From the NCBI GenBank assembly GCA_934408705.1, contig CAKRVL010000092.1, positions 1 to 9,589 of the forward strand: a stretch of DNA of 9,589 nucleotides, written 5' to 3'. Positions 1-6,061 of the stretch are shown one piece after another. The stretch's first letter is position 1; every line of letters begins with the position of its first letter. The notes under the pieces are model-generated. The model was not told the origin of the DNA, did not search any database, and saw only the letters and a list, made by a program, of their open reading frames with translations. This DNA is from an uncultured Blautia sp. Lineage in GTDB: Bacteria; Bacillota; Clostridia; Lachnospirales; Lachnospiraceae. The position numbers and the translations under genes are program-made.

Positions 1-454
1 ATGGATCTACTACAATCCATCCTGTATCACCTTTTATGAATGTGACATTGGACATATCATAGCCACGCACCTGATAGATTCCATCGGTTACTTCAAAAAG
101 GCCATAAATATGATTCAGCTGCGTATCCCTCCAGAGACTGGGATTAGCGGTATCAGGAGCATCCTGATCCAGAAAAGCATAAGCTGTCTGACTCCATACA
201 AGCTTTCCGTTCTCATCATAAATATCCAGAGTATCCGGAGAAGCAATCAGACCCTTTGTCGCATTTTCAAACTCCGCAGTATCCTCGAAATCCAGCAATG
301 CATAAACTTCCTGATTTGCATCAATGGTATACTGGGTAGCTGGTTTGCTTTCTGCTGTTAATTCTGATGCGGCAATTGCAGTAGAACTGCCACAGACAGT
401 CATGGTAAGTGTCAATGCGGCGGTAGTCAAAGTAGCTGCTTTTTTTCTTTTTAT
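1..454 (-). CDS. Linear alkylsulfatase (SdsA1/YjcS-like, metallo-beta-lactamase fold), N-terminal part; 3' end outside the window
   Basis: The minus strand encodes about 151 residues that run off the left edge. The N-terminus is a Sec-type signal peptide: a basic run (KRKK), then a hydrophobic stretch ending near STAIAA, so the enzyme is probably exported. The mature part contains NPSLWRDTQL, then YGLFEVTDGIYQVRGYD, then a segment ending TGWIVVDP. This is the conserved entry into the metallo-beta-lactamase domain of linear primary alkylsulfatases, which hydrolyse alkyl sulfate esters such as SDS to alcohol and sulfate. The Zn-binding HxHxDH region lies beyond the window. No ATG, GTG or TTG follows the in-frame stop (487-485) before the signal peptide. 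A G-rich Shine-Dalgarno (AAGGGGGG) sits 8 nt before an ATA at 454-452, so I place the start there. ATC at 457-455 or TTG at 430-428 are alternatives. Family assignment is recognition by eye; the start is inference. Confidence 0.82.
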   Translation of the reverse strand, partial: MKRKKAATLTTAALTLTMTVCGSSTAIAASELTAESKPATQYTIDANQEVYALLDFEDTAEFENATKGLIASPDTLDIYDENGKLVWSQTAYAFLDQDAPDTANPSLWRDTQLNHIYGLFEVTDGIYQVRGYDMSNVTFIKGDTGWIVVDP

Positions 455-462
455 GATATATT

Positions 463-470
463 CCCCCCTT
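463..470 (-). promoter_or_regulatory. Ribosome binding site deciding the alkylsulfatase start
   Basis: On the minus strand AAGGGGGG stands 8 nt before the ATA codon at 454-452. That is normal Shine-Dalgarno spacing and the reason for choosing a non-canonical start. It differs from the AGGAGG sites of the neighbouring genes by a G in place of the central A, which would pair with anti-SD through a G-U wobble. Confidence 0.6.
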
Positions 471-545
471 GTTCTGCAAAAAATTCAGATATTCTCTGTC
501 GTAAATCTTAATTAAATGCAAAAATAATATTTAATAGAAATATAA

Positions 546-560
546 CATGAATATATCATG
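546..560. repeat. Short perfect palindrome in the alkylsulfatase leader
   Basis: CATGA, a 5-nt spacer, then TCATG. It lies about 5 to 19 nt downstream of the start point predicted from the -10 box at 572-577, a place where a repressor operator could sit. The spacer is A/T only and the arms are short, so chance is possible. Confidence 0.3.
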
Positions 561-571
561 GGAACAATGGG

Positions 572-600
572 ATTATAGCAAAATAACGTTTCTATTGCGG
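572..600 (-). promoter_or_regulatory. Predicted promoter of the alkylsulfatase gene (extended -10, poor -35)
   Basis: Reading the minus strand, TATAAT (577-572) is a perfect -10 preceded by TGC, giving the extended TGnTATAAT form. Seventeen bases upstream, the -35 position holds CCGCAA, a poor match to TTGACA. A strong -10 with a weak -35 overlapped by a repeated motif is typical of an activator-dependent promoter. Transcription would start near 565, leaving a leader of roughly 110 nt before the ATA start. Confidence 0.6.
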
Positions 601-629
601 TAAATCAACATGATAAGCGGTAAAACGAC
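597..629. promoter_or_regulatory. Pair of 13-bp direct repeats, candidate LytTR operator
   Basis: Read on the + strand, GCGGTAAATCAAC (597-609) and GCGGTAAAACGAC (617-629) match at 11 of 13 positions and begin exactly 20 bp apart. LytTR regulators such as AgrA and ComE are known to bind pairs of roughly 9-bp direct repeats about two helical turns apart next to the -35 element. Here one copy overlaps the -35 position and the other lies one repeat further upstream, between the LytTR-PAS gene and the alkylsulfatase gene. That the adjacent LytTR-PAS protein binds here is inference. Confidence 0.5.
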
Positions 630-634
630 ATTTA

Positions 635-1426
635 TTATTTGGAAAAATTACTTTCCATGGAAACTGCAACCAATCTGACCAGATGATTTTCTTCGCTTAT
701 AGATTTCATTTTGTCTGCATTAAACAAAATACATCCACAGTGTCCCGGAAATGTAGGAAAACATATAATTTTCAGATTCGTATCTATTTCAGGACTATAA
801 TCCATGATTTCCAGTGTTTCGCCATACAATGTGGCGCGTTCATAAACATGAAGCCATTTTGCATCCATATTGGAAAAAAGACTGGAAAAGGAACTTCCGA
901 TCATCTTGTCTAAGGACAGCTTTTCCAGGGTAGCCAATGCTTCGTTTCCATAACGGAAGATCCAGTCCACTGCCTTTTTTTCTTCACTGAACACCATTTC
1001 TATATCCGTAAATGCAAATGGGAGAGCATCGCATATCTTATAATATTTGCAATATTCTTCAGCTGTCAGCGGCAGCTTTTTTTTATTGATTTTTGCAATC
1101 AGAAGCTGCTGTTTTTCCTGCAGTTCTTCTTTGAGTATCCTTTTTTTTCGCTTTGTATAGCAGATTTTTTCACCACTAGATAGTAAAATCTTATCTTGAA
1201 TATCTCTGATTGCAGATACAGCTATCATACAGCCACGCTTTACCTCTATGAAATCTTCATTCAATTGCATTTTTAATTCTTTCAATGTGATTCGGCAACG
1301 ATAAACAATTCCATCAAGCATATGGAGCGTACAATGATCATCTGACATGATAACATAGAGGATATCTGCACGCCGGATAGCAATCTTAGTACGATTAAAG
1401 GTTACGGTAATAAATTCCTGTTGCAT
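635..1426 (-). CDS. LytTR DNA-binding domain / PAS sensor transcriptional regulator (263 aa)
   Basis: Residues about 5-105 have the LytTR pattern: a start like FITVTFNRTKIAIRRADILYV, a DG-turn around residue 38, an FIEVKRGCMIAVSAIRDI segment (59-76), and a basic end (TKRKKR, 91-96). Residues about 135-240 resemble a PAS domain: DWIFRYGNEAL (154-164), a helix ending MIGSSFSSLF (175-184), then IMDYSPEID (207-215) and a final strand CGCILF (230-235). There is no receiver domain and no membrane segment, so it is probably a one-component cytoplasmic sensor-activator; the ligand is unknown. The start has AAGGAGG 8 nt upstream. The gene lies just before the alkylsulfatase on the same strand, with a repeat-bearing promoter between, which suggests that gene is its target. 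A paralogue is encoded at 5216-5917. LytTR is confident, PAS good, target inferred. Confidence 0.85.
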   Translation of the reverse strand: MQQEFITVTFNRTKIAIRRADILYVIMSDDHCTLHMLDGIVYRCRITLKELKMQLNEDFIEVKRGCMIAVSAIRDIQDKILLSSGEKICYTKRKKRILKEELQEKQQLLIAKINKKKLPLTAEEYCKYYKICDALPFAFTDIEMVFSEEKKAVDWIFRYGNEALATLEKLSLDKMIGSSFSSLFSNMDAKWLHVYERATLYGETLEIMDYSPEIDTNLKIICFPTFPGHCGCILFNADKMKSISEENHLVRLVAVSMESNFSK

Positions 1427-1459
1427 GGATGATGCCTCCTTGTGATATGATCTCTTTAT

Positions 1460-1488
1460 ATAATATCATATTTTAATGTTACATTTAA
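1460..1488 (-). promoter_or_regulatory. Predicted promoter of the LytTR-PAS gene
   Basis: On the minus strand TATTAT (1465-1460) is preceded by TGA, an extended -10, with TTAAAT 17 bp upstream (1488-1483) as a weak -35. The region is very A/T-rich, so other -10-like hexamers are possible. The -35 position overlaps that of the divergent promoter for the gene at 1558. Confidence 0.35.
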
Positions 1489-1512
1489 TTTTAAAAGTGA
1501 ATATGGTACAAT
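1484..1512 (+). promoter_or_regulatory. Predicted promoter of the MmcQ-methyltransferase fusion gene
   Basis: TACAAT (1507-1512) preceded by TGG gives an extended -10. The -35 position 17 bp upstream (1484-1489) reads TTTAAT, a weak match. It is back-to-back with the divergent LytTR-PAS promoter. Confidence 0.4.
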
Positions 1513-1557
1513 AAAAACATGGTGCAAGGAACAGGATGAATTAAAAGGAGGCACGTT

Positions 1558-2178
1558 ATGTTTACGCGAGAAGAAGCACTGAAGCTTGGCTTATCATTTC
1601 AAGACACATATGAGGAAAGGCCTTTCCATGACCAGACCTGGCAGCTGGTAAGAGTAAAGGAAAGTAAAAAAGCGTTTCTGTGGATTTATGAACGTAATGG
1701 ATATATTAATTTGAATGTAAAGGCAGATCCTGAGTGGCGTGATTTCTGGAGAAGTACATATGAAGCTGTAACGGCGGGATATCATCAGAATAAGGAACAC
1801 TGGAATACCATTATTTTGGATGGGACAGTGCCGGATAAAGACATCAAAAGAATGGTAGCCGAGAGTTATGATCTGATAACGTATAGTCCGACGAAGAAAA
1901 TTTATGAGGCAGTTAAGAAAATCCCGAAAGGCCGTGTGGCAACTTATGGTAAAGTTGCAGAGCTGGCTGGAAATCCCAGAATGTCAAGGGCTGTGGGAAA
2001 TGCCCTTCATAAGAATCCGGATCCTGAGCATATTCCATGTTATCGGGTAGTAAATTCCAAAGGGGAATTAGCCGGGGCATTTGCTTTTGGCGGAGAAAAT
2101 GCACAGAAAAAACTGTTGGAAGCAGATGGTGTTGAAGTTGTAAATGGAAAGGTAGATTTGAAAAAGTACGGTTTATAG
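1558..2178 (+). CDS. MmcQ/YjbR-like domain fused to O6-alkylguanine-DNA alkyltransferase-type domain (206 aa)
   Basis: Residues 1 to about 107 resemble the MmcQ/YjbR (CyaY-like fold) family: W28, LWIYERNGYINLNVKADPEW (41-60), GYHQNKEHWNTIILDG (74-89) and a final SY motif. Residues about 111-206 are the DNA-binding and active-site domain of methylated-DNA-cysteine methyltransferases: GRVATYGKVAELAG (125-138), the RMSRAVGNAL helix (141-150) with its two Arg, and PCYRVV (160-165) with the acceptor Cys at 161. The Cys means it is not an alkyltransferase-like protein with Trp in that place, so repair of O6-alkylguanine by one-shot transfer is plausible. The usual His of PCHR is Tyr. The N-terminal domain replaces the usual Ada/Ogt N-terminal domain; its role is unknown. 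AAAAGGAGG stands 7 nt before the ATG. The gene is monocistronic, with a convergent neighbour. Confidence 0.85.
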   Translation: MFTREEALKLGLSFQDTYEERPFHDQTWQLVRVKESKKAFLWIYERNGYINLNVKADPEWRDFWRSTYEAVTAGYHQNKEHWNTIILDGTVPDKDIKRMVAESYDLITYSPTKKIYEAVKKIPKGRVATYGKVAELAGNPRMSRAVGNALHKNPDPEHIPCYRVVNSKGELAGAFAFGGENAQKKLLEADGVEVVNGKVDLKKYGL

Positions 2179-2207
2179 GACTGGCAGAAATCTGTTTAAC
2201 AGAGTTT

Positions 2208-2245
2208 ATATTGGCGGCACATCGTCTGGATGATGCCGCCAATAT
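2208..2245. terminator. Symmetric hairpin between convergent genes, probable bidirectional terminator
   Basis: A perfect 12-bp inverted repeat (ATATTGGCGGCA at 2208-2219, TGCCGCCAATAT at 2234-2245). The 14-nt loop can itself pair CATC with GATG. It lies 30 nt after the methyltransferase stop and 32 nt beyond the minus-strand glucosyltransferase stop. The T-rich tails on both sides are short and broken, so termination may rest mainly on the strong stem. Confidence 0.6.
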
Positions 2246-2276
2246 TTGTATCTGGAAGGAAAAGTGAATGTGTAAT

Positions 2277-3881
2277 TTAATTATTTTCTGTAGCAGAGAC
2301 GTCTTCTAATTTTATTACCAGAACTCCGTCAATCATCTTAATTGAGTTGTCATTAGGATAGCAATTCATTCTTTGGACTTCTGGCAGGCTCTGGAGAGCC
2401 TGGATCTGTGATTCATCTGCTTTTTTATATTTGTAGCTTAGAAGAACCTTCATAAAACGATTTCTGGAATAGTGATTGATCAGTGACGATTCATTTCCAC
2501 CATAAATAACATCTGCTTTTTTCCAGATCTCGGCATAAGAAGGATCTGAAATGTTTTTTCCAATAAAGGCTACCGGAGCATCCGTAGAATAATCGGGAAC
2601 GGAACGCATACGAGTTACCATAGAGGATAAATATTCCTGGGTTTCAACATCAGCATAATACATCAAAGTATAATTCACATTGGATGACCAGATATAGTTA
2701 CAGATCATAACCATCATACAAAGAAAAATCGTCCAGGTAAAAAAGCTTTTAAGGCGAGGCGACATCTGGAGCTGTTCTTTTTCCTGCAAAAAAGCCTGAC
2801 GGCCAGCAAGGAGCTCCAGCAAAAGAATAGGAATCAGGTAAATAACCACCATTCCATATACCATTAAGGTGTAAATTACGCTTTGAGGACACATAATCTC
2901 AATGCTGTCTGCGGCAATTGGAATCAGGATAAACAGGAAAACAATCAGCAGCCGTTCCATAAGGCATCTTTTATATGCAAATAAATAATAAAGAATTAAT
3001 ATAAAAGAAAGGATTCCAAGAAGAATCAGTCCCTTTTGGATAACAAAGGTCGCGCTCAGACCGCAGTAGTTCTGCTTGGTAAGGTGATAAAAATTCTTGT
3101 AAATTTTCAGAATTATTGAAGGAATCTGGCTAAGGGAAAGTTTTCCCATATCGTTGATTCCCTGATAATCGTTGAGAACAACGTCATAGTGCTTTAAGGT
3201 CAGATTTGTAATTCCCATGTAAACAAGAAATCCGCAAATAAGGATGAGAAAATATTTAATACCTCTTTGCAGAAGCTTTTTCCAGTCATATTCTTTTCGA
3301 AGAGCGTTCCATGCAAGATATAGTACCATGAGACTGGCGGTAACTGGAAGGTAAGCTTGATAAATTCCCATGGAACAGGCAAGAAATAAAAAGGAACAAA
3401 GGAATCCCCACCATTTTTTATCTGCCAGATATACAGCTAACACAGCGAAGAGAATTGCAGTTGCATAATGTGGCGCACAAAACATAAAGAACATAGTGCT
3501 GGTTATTGTTGGGAAGCAGATCATGATAGCTCCAACCAGTATACGATTCAGTGGATTCTGAATATGGAAAAGCTCTGTGATCAGGCAGGCACAGACTGAT
3601 AAAAGCAGGAGGGTGATCAGCCCATTGAAAAATGGAAGAGAATAAGGCTGCCAGAATTTATCCTGAAATTTTTCCATATACATCAAAAACCAACGTCCGG
3701 AGCTTACTGTGGTTCCTACTCCTGCCGGTACGTTGGTAATGCTGTCATAGTTATTAAGTACATTTGTCAGACAGAAAAAATGTGCCAGAATGCCAGTTAT
3801 CATGGCAGACAAAAAAGTGATTTTTAGTTTTGGACAAAAGGTATTTTTGTACCAGTAAACTATTGCATCCCAAGGATTCAT
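2277..3881 (-). CDS. GtrII-family membrane glucosyltransferase (534 aa)
   Basis: A polytopic membrane protein with about ten hydrophobic segments between residues 20 and 397, then a soluble C-terminal part of roughly 135 residues probably outside the membrane. After the first membrane helix comes NNYDSITNVPAGVGTT and then SSGRWF (60-65); GIYQAYLP follows at 172-179. This N-terminal Asp loop, the GRW motif and the MGIYQAY helix fit the glucosyltransferase GtrII family. Members transfer glucose from a lipid-linked donor to a cell-surface glycan, as in Shigella O-antigen conversion; the acceptor here is unknown. The start has AAAGGAG 6 nt upstream. It is transcribed away from an acyltransferase-like gene, which supports a role in surface-glycan decoration. 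No partner flippase (GtrA) or bactoprenol glucosyltransferase (GtrB) gene is seen in this window. Generic GT-C protein is the fallback. Confidence 0.72.
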   Translation of the reverse strand: MNPWDAIVYWYKNTFCPKLKITFLSAMITGILAHFFCLTNVLNNYDSITNVPAGVGTTVSSGRWFLMYMEKFQDKFWQPYSLPFFNGLITLLLLSVCACLITELFHIQNPLNRILVGAIMICFPTITSTMFFMFCAPHYATAILFAVLAVYLADKKWWGFLCSFLFLACSMGIYQAYLPVTASLMVLYLAWNALRKEYDWKKLLQRGIKYFLILICGFLVYMGITNLTLKHYDVVLNDYQGINDMGKLSLSQIPSIILKIYKNFYHLTKQNYCGLSATFVIQKGLILLGILSFILILYYLFAYKRCLMERLLIVFLFILIPIAADSIEIMCPQSVIYTLMVYGMVVIYLIPILLLELLAGRQAFLQEKEQLQMSPRLKSFFTWTIFLCMMVMICNYIWSSNVNYTLMYYADVETQEYLSSMVTRMRSVPDYSTDAPVAFIGKNISDPSYAEIWKKADVIYGGNESSLINHYSRNRFMKVLLSYKYKKADESQIQALQSLPEVQRMNCYPNDNSIKMIDGVLVIKLEDVSATENN

Positions 3882-3912
3882 AATAATCTCCTTTAAATCA
3901 AAATTTTGTTTT

Positions 3913-3941
3913 ATTTTATCAAATTATTGGAAAAAAAGCAA
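3913..3941 (-). promoter_or_regulatory. Predicted promoter of the GtrII-like gene
   Basis: On the minus strand TTGCTT (3941-3936), a 17-bp spacer and TAAAAT (3918-3913) preceded by TGA. Both hexamers and the spacing are good, and the -10 ends about 30 nt before the ATG. Confidence 0.55.
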
Positions 3942-3963
3942 AGCTAAACGGCCTAAAATCTTA

Positions 3964-3993
3964 TTGCATAAGTATCACCGGTAAGATTATAAT
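3964..3993 (+). promoter_or_regulatory. Predicted promoter of the membrane acyltransferase gene
   Basis: A perfect TATAAT at 3988-3993 has TTGCAT 18 bp upstream (3964-3969). It lies 38 nt before the ATG at 4032 and is back-to-back with the GtrII-like promoter. Confidence 0.5.
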
Positions 3994-4031
3994 GGTTATA
4001 AAATGAAACTAAATAAAAGGGGAGATTTAAT

Positions 4032-5141
4032 ATGTTTTCTTTAAAGGAAGAGGAAGTGAATGTAGGACGACAGCGGGAGCTTGACCTGGTAAAAGGGTTC
4101 CTGATGATCATGATTGTGTTTATACATTCCTTTCAGACTATTGCAGGGGCAGATGCGGCAACGTCAAATGTACATAAAATTATGTTTGCGCTGTTTATGC
4201 CTACAGGTGCCTGTCTGTATCTGTTTACCATGGGCTTCGGAAGTGTTTTTACAAGACATTCCAGACCTGGGGATATGGTCAAAAATGGTGTAAAGCTGTT
4301 ATTATACCAAGGCCTGAGTAACTTATGTTATGCGGCAATAATTGTAATTAGTTATCATATAAGGATTTCCATTACAGGGGAAGTACCGGGCAGCAGGGAG
4401 CTGTATGAGGGGAATCTGTATTCCATGCTTACATTTGTTAATATATTTTTTATATCCGGTATGTGTTATCTGGTACTTGCCATATACAGAAAATTAGATG
4501 TGAAGCTTAGTGGATATATTATAAGTGCTGTTATAGTAGGACTGGTATCACCATTTGCCAAGCTGTTAATTACTGACAATCAGGCGGTTAACTGGATCTT
4601 AGATATGACCTTTGGGGGAAAAGGCGAAACAAGCTTTTGCTTTTTTCCGTATTTGAGCTATGTATTTCTGGGCTGTGTTTTTGGAAAGGTGCTCAGAAGA
4701 GTACCTGAAAATGAAAAAGGAACATTCTATAAGAAGAGTGGAGTGATATGTGGAATCCTGGCGGCAATATGGTTTACATGCTGCATCGTGCTTCATCCGG
4801 GTATAGATGGATTTTTTGAGTATATGAGTGGGCAGTACAGAGTTCCGGATCTTACGAAGGTGATTGGAAGCTTCTGTATGATAATGCTTGTATTTGCCAT
4901 TGCATTTTGGTTAATGCCGATTATAGAAAAATGCAAATTTGTATATGACAAATTATGCTATTATTCAAAACAGATTTCCAAGATGTATGCAGTACATATA
5001 GGAGTGTATTTTCTGATTGGCGGTTTTTCCGCATTCTATGAGTTTAATGTAAAGGAATGTCTGATATGGTCAGTTGTGGTACTGATAGCTACAGATTTAC
5101 TTGTGCAGTGGTACATTATGATTACAACTAAGAAAAAATAA
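4032..5141 (+). CDS. Polytopic membrane acyltransferase, acyltransferase-3 / HGSNAT-like (369 aa)
   Basis: About ten hydrophobic segments fill the protein. The first is preceded by RQRELDLVKGFLMIMIVFIH (13-32), the typical opening of membrane-bound acyltransferases: an Arg-x-x-x-Asp, a Lys/Arg-Gly, and a His (H32) at the outer or mid part of helix 1 that acts in catalysis in the acyltransferase-3 family. Such proteins transfer acetyl or other acyl groups across the membrane to sugars, peptidoglycan or teichoic acids. The substrate is not visible. The start at 4032 follows AAGGGGAG by 7 nt; an in-frame ATG-free extension upstream is not needed. The divergent GtrII-like gene suggests both decorate the same surface glycan, which is inference. 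DUF1624/heparan-alpha-glucosaminide N-acetyltransferase-like and OpgC-like families are alternatives I cannot separate by eye. Confidence 0.65.
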   Translation: MFSLKEEEVNVGRQRELDLVKGFLMIMIVFIHSFQTIAGADAATSNVHKIMFALFMPTGACLYLFTMGFGSVFTRHSRPGDMVKNGVKLLLYQGLSNLCYAAIIVISYHIRISITGEVPGSRELYEGNLYSMLTFVNIFFISGMCYLVLAIYRKLDVKLSGYIISAVIVGLVSPFAKLLITDNQAVNWILDMTFGGKGETSFCFFPYLSYVFLGCVFGKVLRRVPENEKGTFYKKSGVICGILAAIWFTCCIVLHPGIDGFFEYMSGQYRVPDLTKVIGSFCMIMLVFAIAFWLMPIIEKCKFVYDKLCYYSKQISKMYAVHIGVYFLIGGFSAFYEFNVKECLIWSVVVLIATDLLVQWYIMITTKKK

Positions 5142-5160
5142 ATATAAATTTATATGGCTT

Positions 5161-5205
5161 TCAGAAGGTATGAGGTGTCGGAAATTTATGACACCTCTTT
5201 TCTGA
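5161..5205 (+). terminator. Rho-independent terminator of the acyltransferase gene
   Basis: GAGGTGTC (5172-5179) and GACACCTC (5190-5197) form a perfect 8-bp stem with a 10-nt loop, followed by TTTT. An outer TCAGAA/TTCTGA pair (5161-5166, 5200-5205) could extend it. The convergent LytTR-PAS gene ends at 5216, so it may also serve that strand, though the T-run there is poor. Confidence 0.7.
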
Positions 5206-5215
5206 ATGGAAAAGT

Positions 5216-5917
5216 TCACTCGTTGGTTTCATCTGTAGGAATCAAAATACATGCACAAAAATTCTCCAATGGCTGGAAGCACCAGATTTCAAGCGCACGA
5301 TGAAGCTGTATGCTGTAGGTCTTGAAATGGTGACTGCCACCATTCACGGCCACATCTGTGTAAGCTGCAAGCAGTTTTTTTTGTGCTTTTGGAAATACCT
5401 GATAAAAAGACTGATCCAGCAGCTCTTCTGATGTTTTCTTTCCAAGAAGAAGCATTTCTTTATTACAATATCGGAAAATAAAATCAATACCTGCTCCATC
5501 TTCATTAAAAATCAACTCAATCACACAAAAAGCAATAGGCATATCATTGAGCATGGAAAAACGTGACCTTATATTGGTTGCGAGAATCTGAGGGAGATCC
5601 TGCTGCAGGGATTTGTTCAGAAGCTTATGAAGGGTAGCGCCACGCTTACGTCCTTCGAGACAAATACCATCACGCATATGATAAGTGCAGTTCTCTATGT
5701 GATCAATCTGGGATTTGGAAACTATAGTTCCCTTATTAATAGAAAGATAGTCGTAAGGGATAAGTACCTCATATAAGGCTTTGACAGTAATAAAAGTTTT
5801 TATAATACGTCCGTCTTTCATATAAACGCAGGTTTTGTTGTCCTGTCTGAGCAGATATTTAATATCATTCATATGGATATTATGCTTTCTAAAAAAGCGC
5901 AGAATCCTTTCATCCAT
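5216..5917 (-). CDS. LytTR DNA-binding domain / PAS sensor regulator, second copy (233 aa)
   Basis: This has the same domain order as the protein at 635-1426. A LytTR-like part covers about residues 14-95, with IKYLLRQDNKTCVYMKDGRI and YLSINKGTIVSKSQIDHIEN (57-76). A PAS-like part covers about 120-228, with IELIFNEDGAGIDFIFRYCN (133-152), a helix ending SFYQVF (170-175) and CACILIP (221-227). The paired signatures (D-W/F-IFRY-G/C-N and C-G/A-CIL) make the two proteins paralogues, although the overall sequence has diverged a good deal. The LytTR part is shorter at its start and less canonical, so DNA binding is a little less certain. No receiver or membrane segment is present. AGGAGG stands 9 nt before the ATG. 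It follows the LacI-family gene on the same strand after 144 nt but has its own strong promoter. The target is unknown; the isomerase operon nearby and its own gene are possibilities. Confidence 0.75.
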   Translation of the reverse strand: MDERILRFFRKHNIHMNDIKYLLRQDNKTCVYMKDGRIIKTFITVKALYEVLIPYDYLSINKGTIVSKSQIDHIENCTYHMRDGICLEGRKRGATLHKLLNKSLQQDLPQILATNIRSRFSMLNDMPIAFCVIELIFNEDGAGIDFIFRYCNKEMLLLGKKTSEELLDQSFYQVFPKAQKKLLAAYTDVAVNGGSHHFKTYSIQLHRALEIWCFQPLENFCACILIPTDETNE

Positions 5918-5979
5918 ATAAATTATCCTCCTGGTCTGCAGTTACCTGAAAAGGCAGAAGTAACGGCAATTTTTTTGTA

Positions 5980-6008
5980 AGTATACCATAAACGTATGAC
6001 TTTGTCAG
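5980..6008 (-). promoter_or_regulatory. Predicted promoter of the second LytTR-PAS gene
   Basis: On the minus strand CTGACA (6008-6003), a 17-bp spacer, and TATACT (5985-5980) preceded by TGG. This is a near-consensus sigma-A promoter with an extended -10, in the gap after the LacI-family gene, so this gene need not depend on read-through. Confidence 0.65.
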
Positions 6009-6014
6009 TATACA

Positions 6015-6027
6015 GTGGTAAAAAAAC
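6015..6027. promoter_or_regulatory. Single copy of a motif like the repeats at 597-629
   Basis: Read on the + strand, GTGGTAAAAAAAC matches each of the two 13-bp repeats before the alkylsulfatase at 10 of 13 positions. It lies 6 bp upstream of the -35 of the second LytTR-PAS gene. No partner 20 bp away is visible and the A-run raises the odds of a chance match. Confidence 0.25.
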
Positions 6028-6061
6028 AGGAAAAATAGCATCTGCTGACAGAACTCTTGTT

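Noticed and set aside
321..521. Open frame with an ATG on the minus strand overlapping the alkylsulfatase start
   Set aside because: Its translation is Cys/Tyr/Arg-rich with no signal peptide, and it is just the other frame of the alkylsulfatase N-terminus. The family match lies in the ATA-starting frame.
1913..2242. 109-codon open frame antisense to the methyltransferase gene
   Set aside because: It begins inside the bidirectional hairpin and covers the most conserved part of the methyltransferase; composition is not protein-like.
6041..6052. Possible terminator after the LacI-family gene (TCTG-CTGA-CAGA followed by T-rich DNA on the minus strand)
   Set aside because: The stem is only 4 bp and the T-run is separated from it, so I do not call it; read-through into the second LytTR-PAS gene remains possible.
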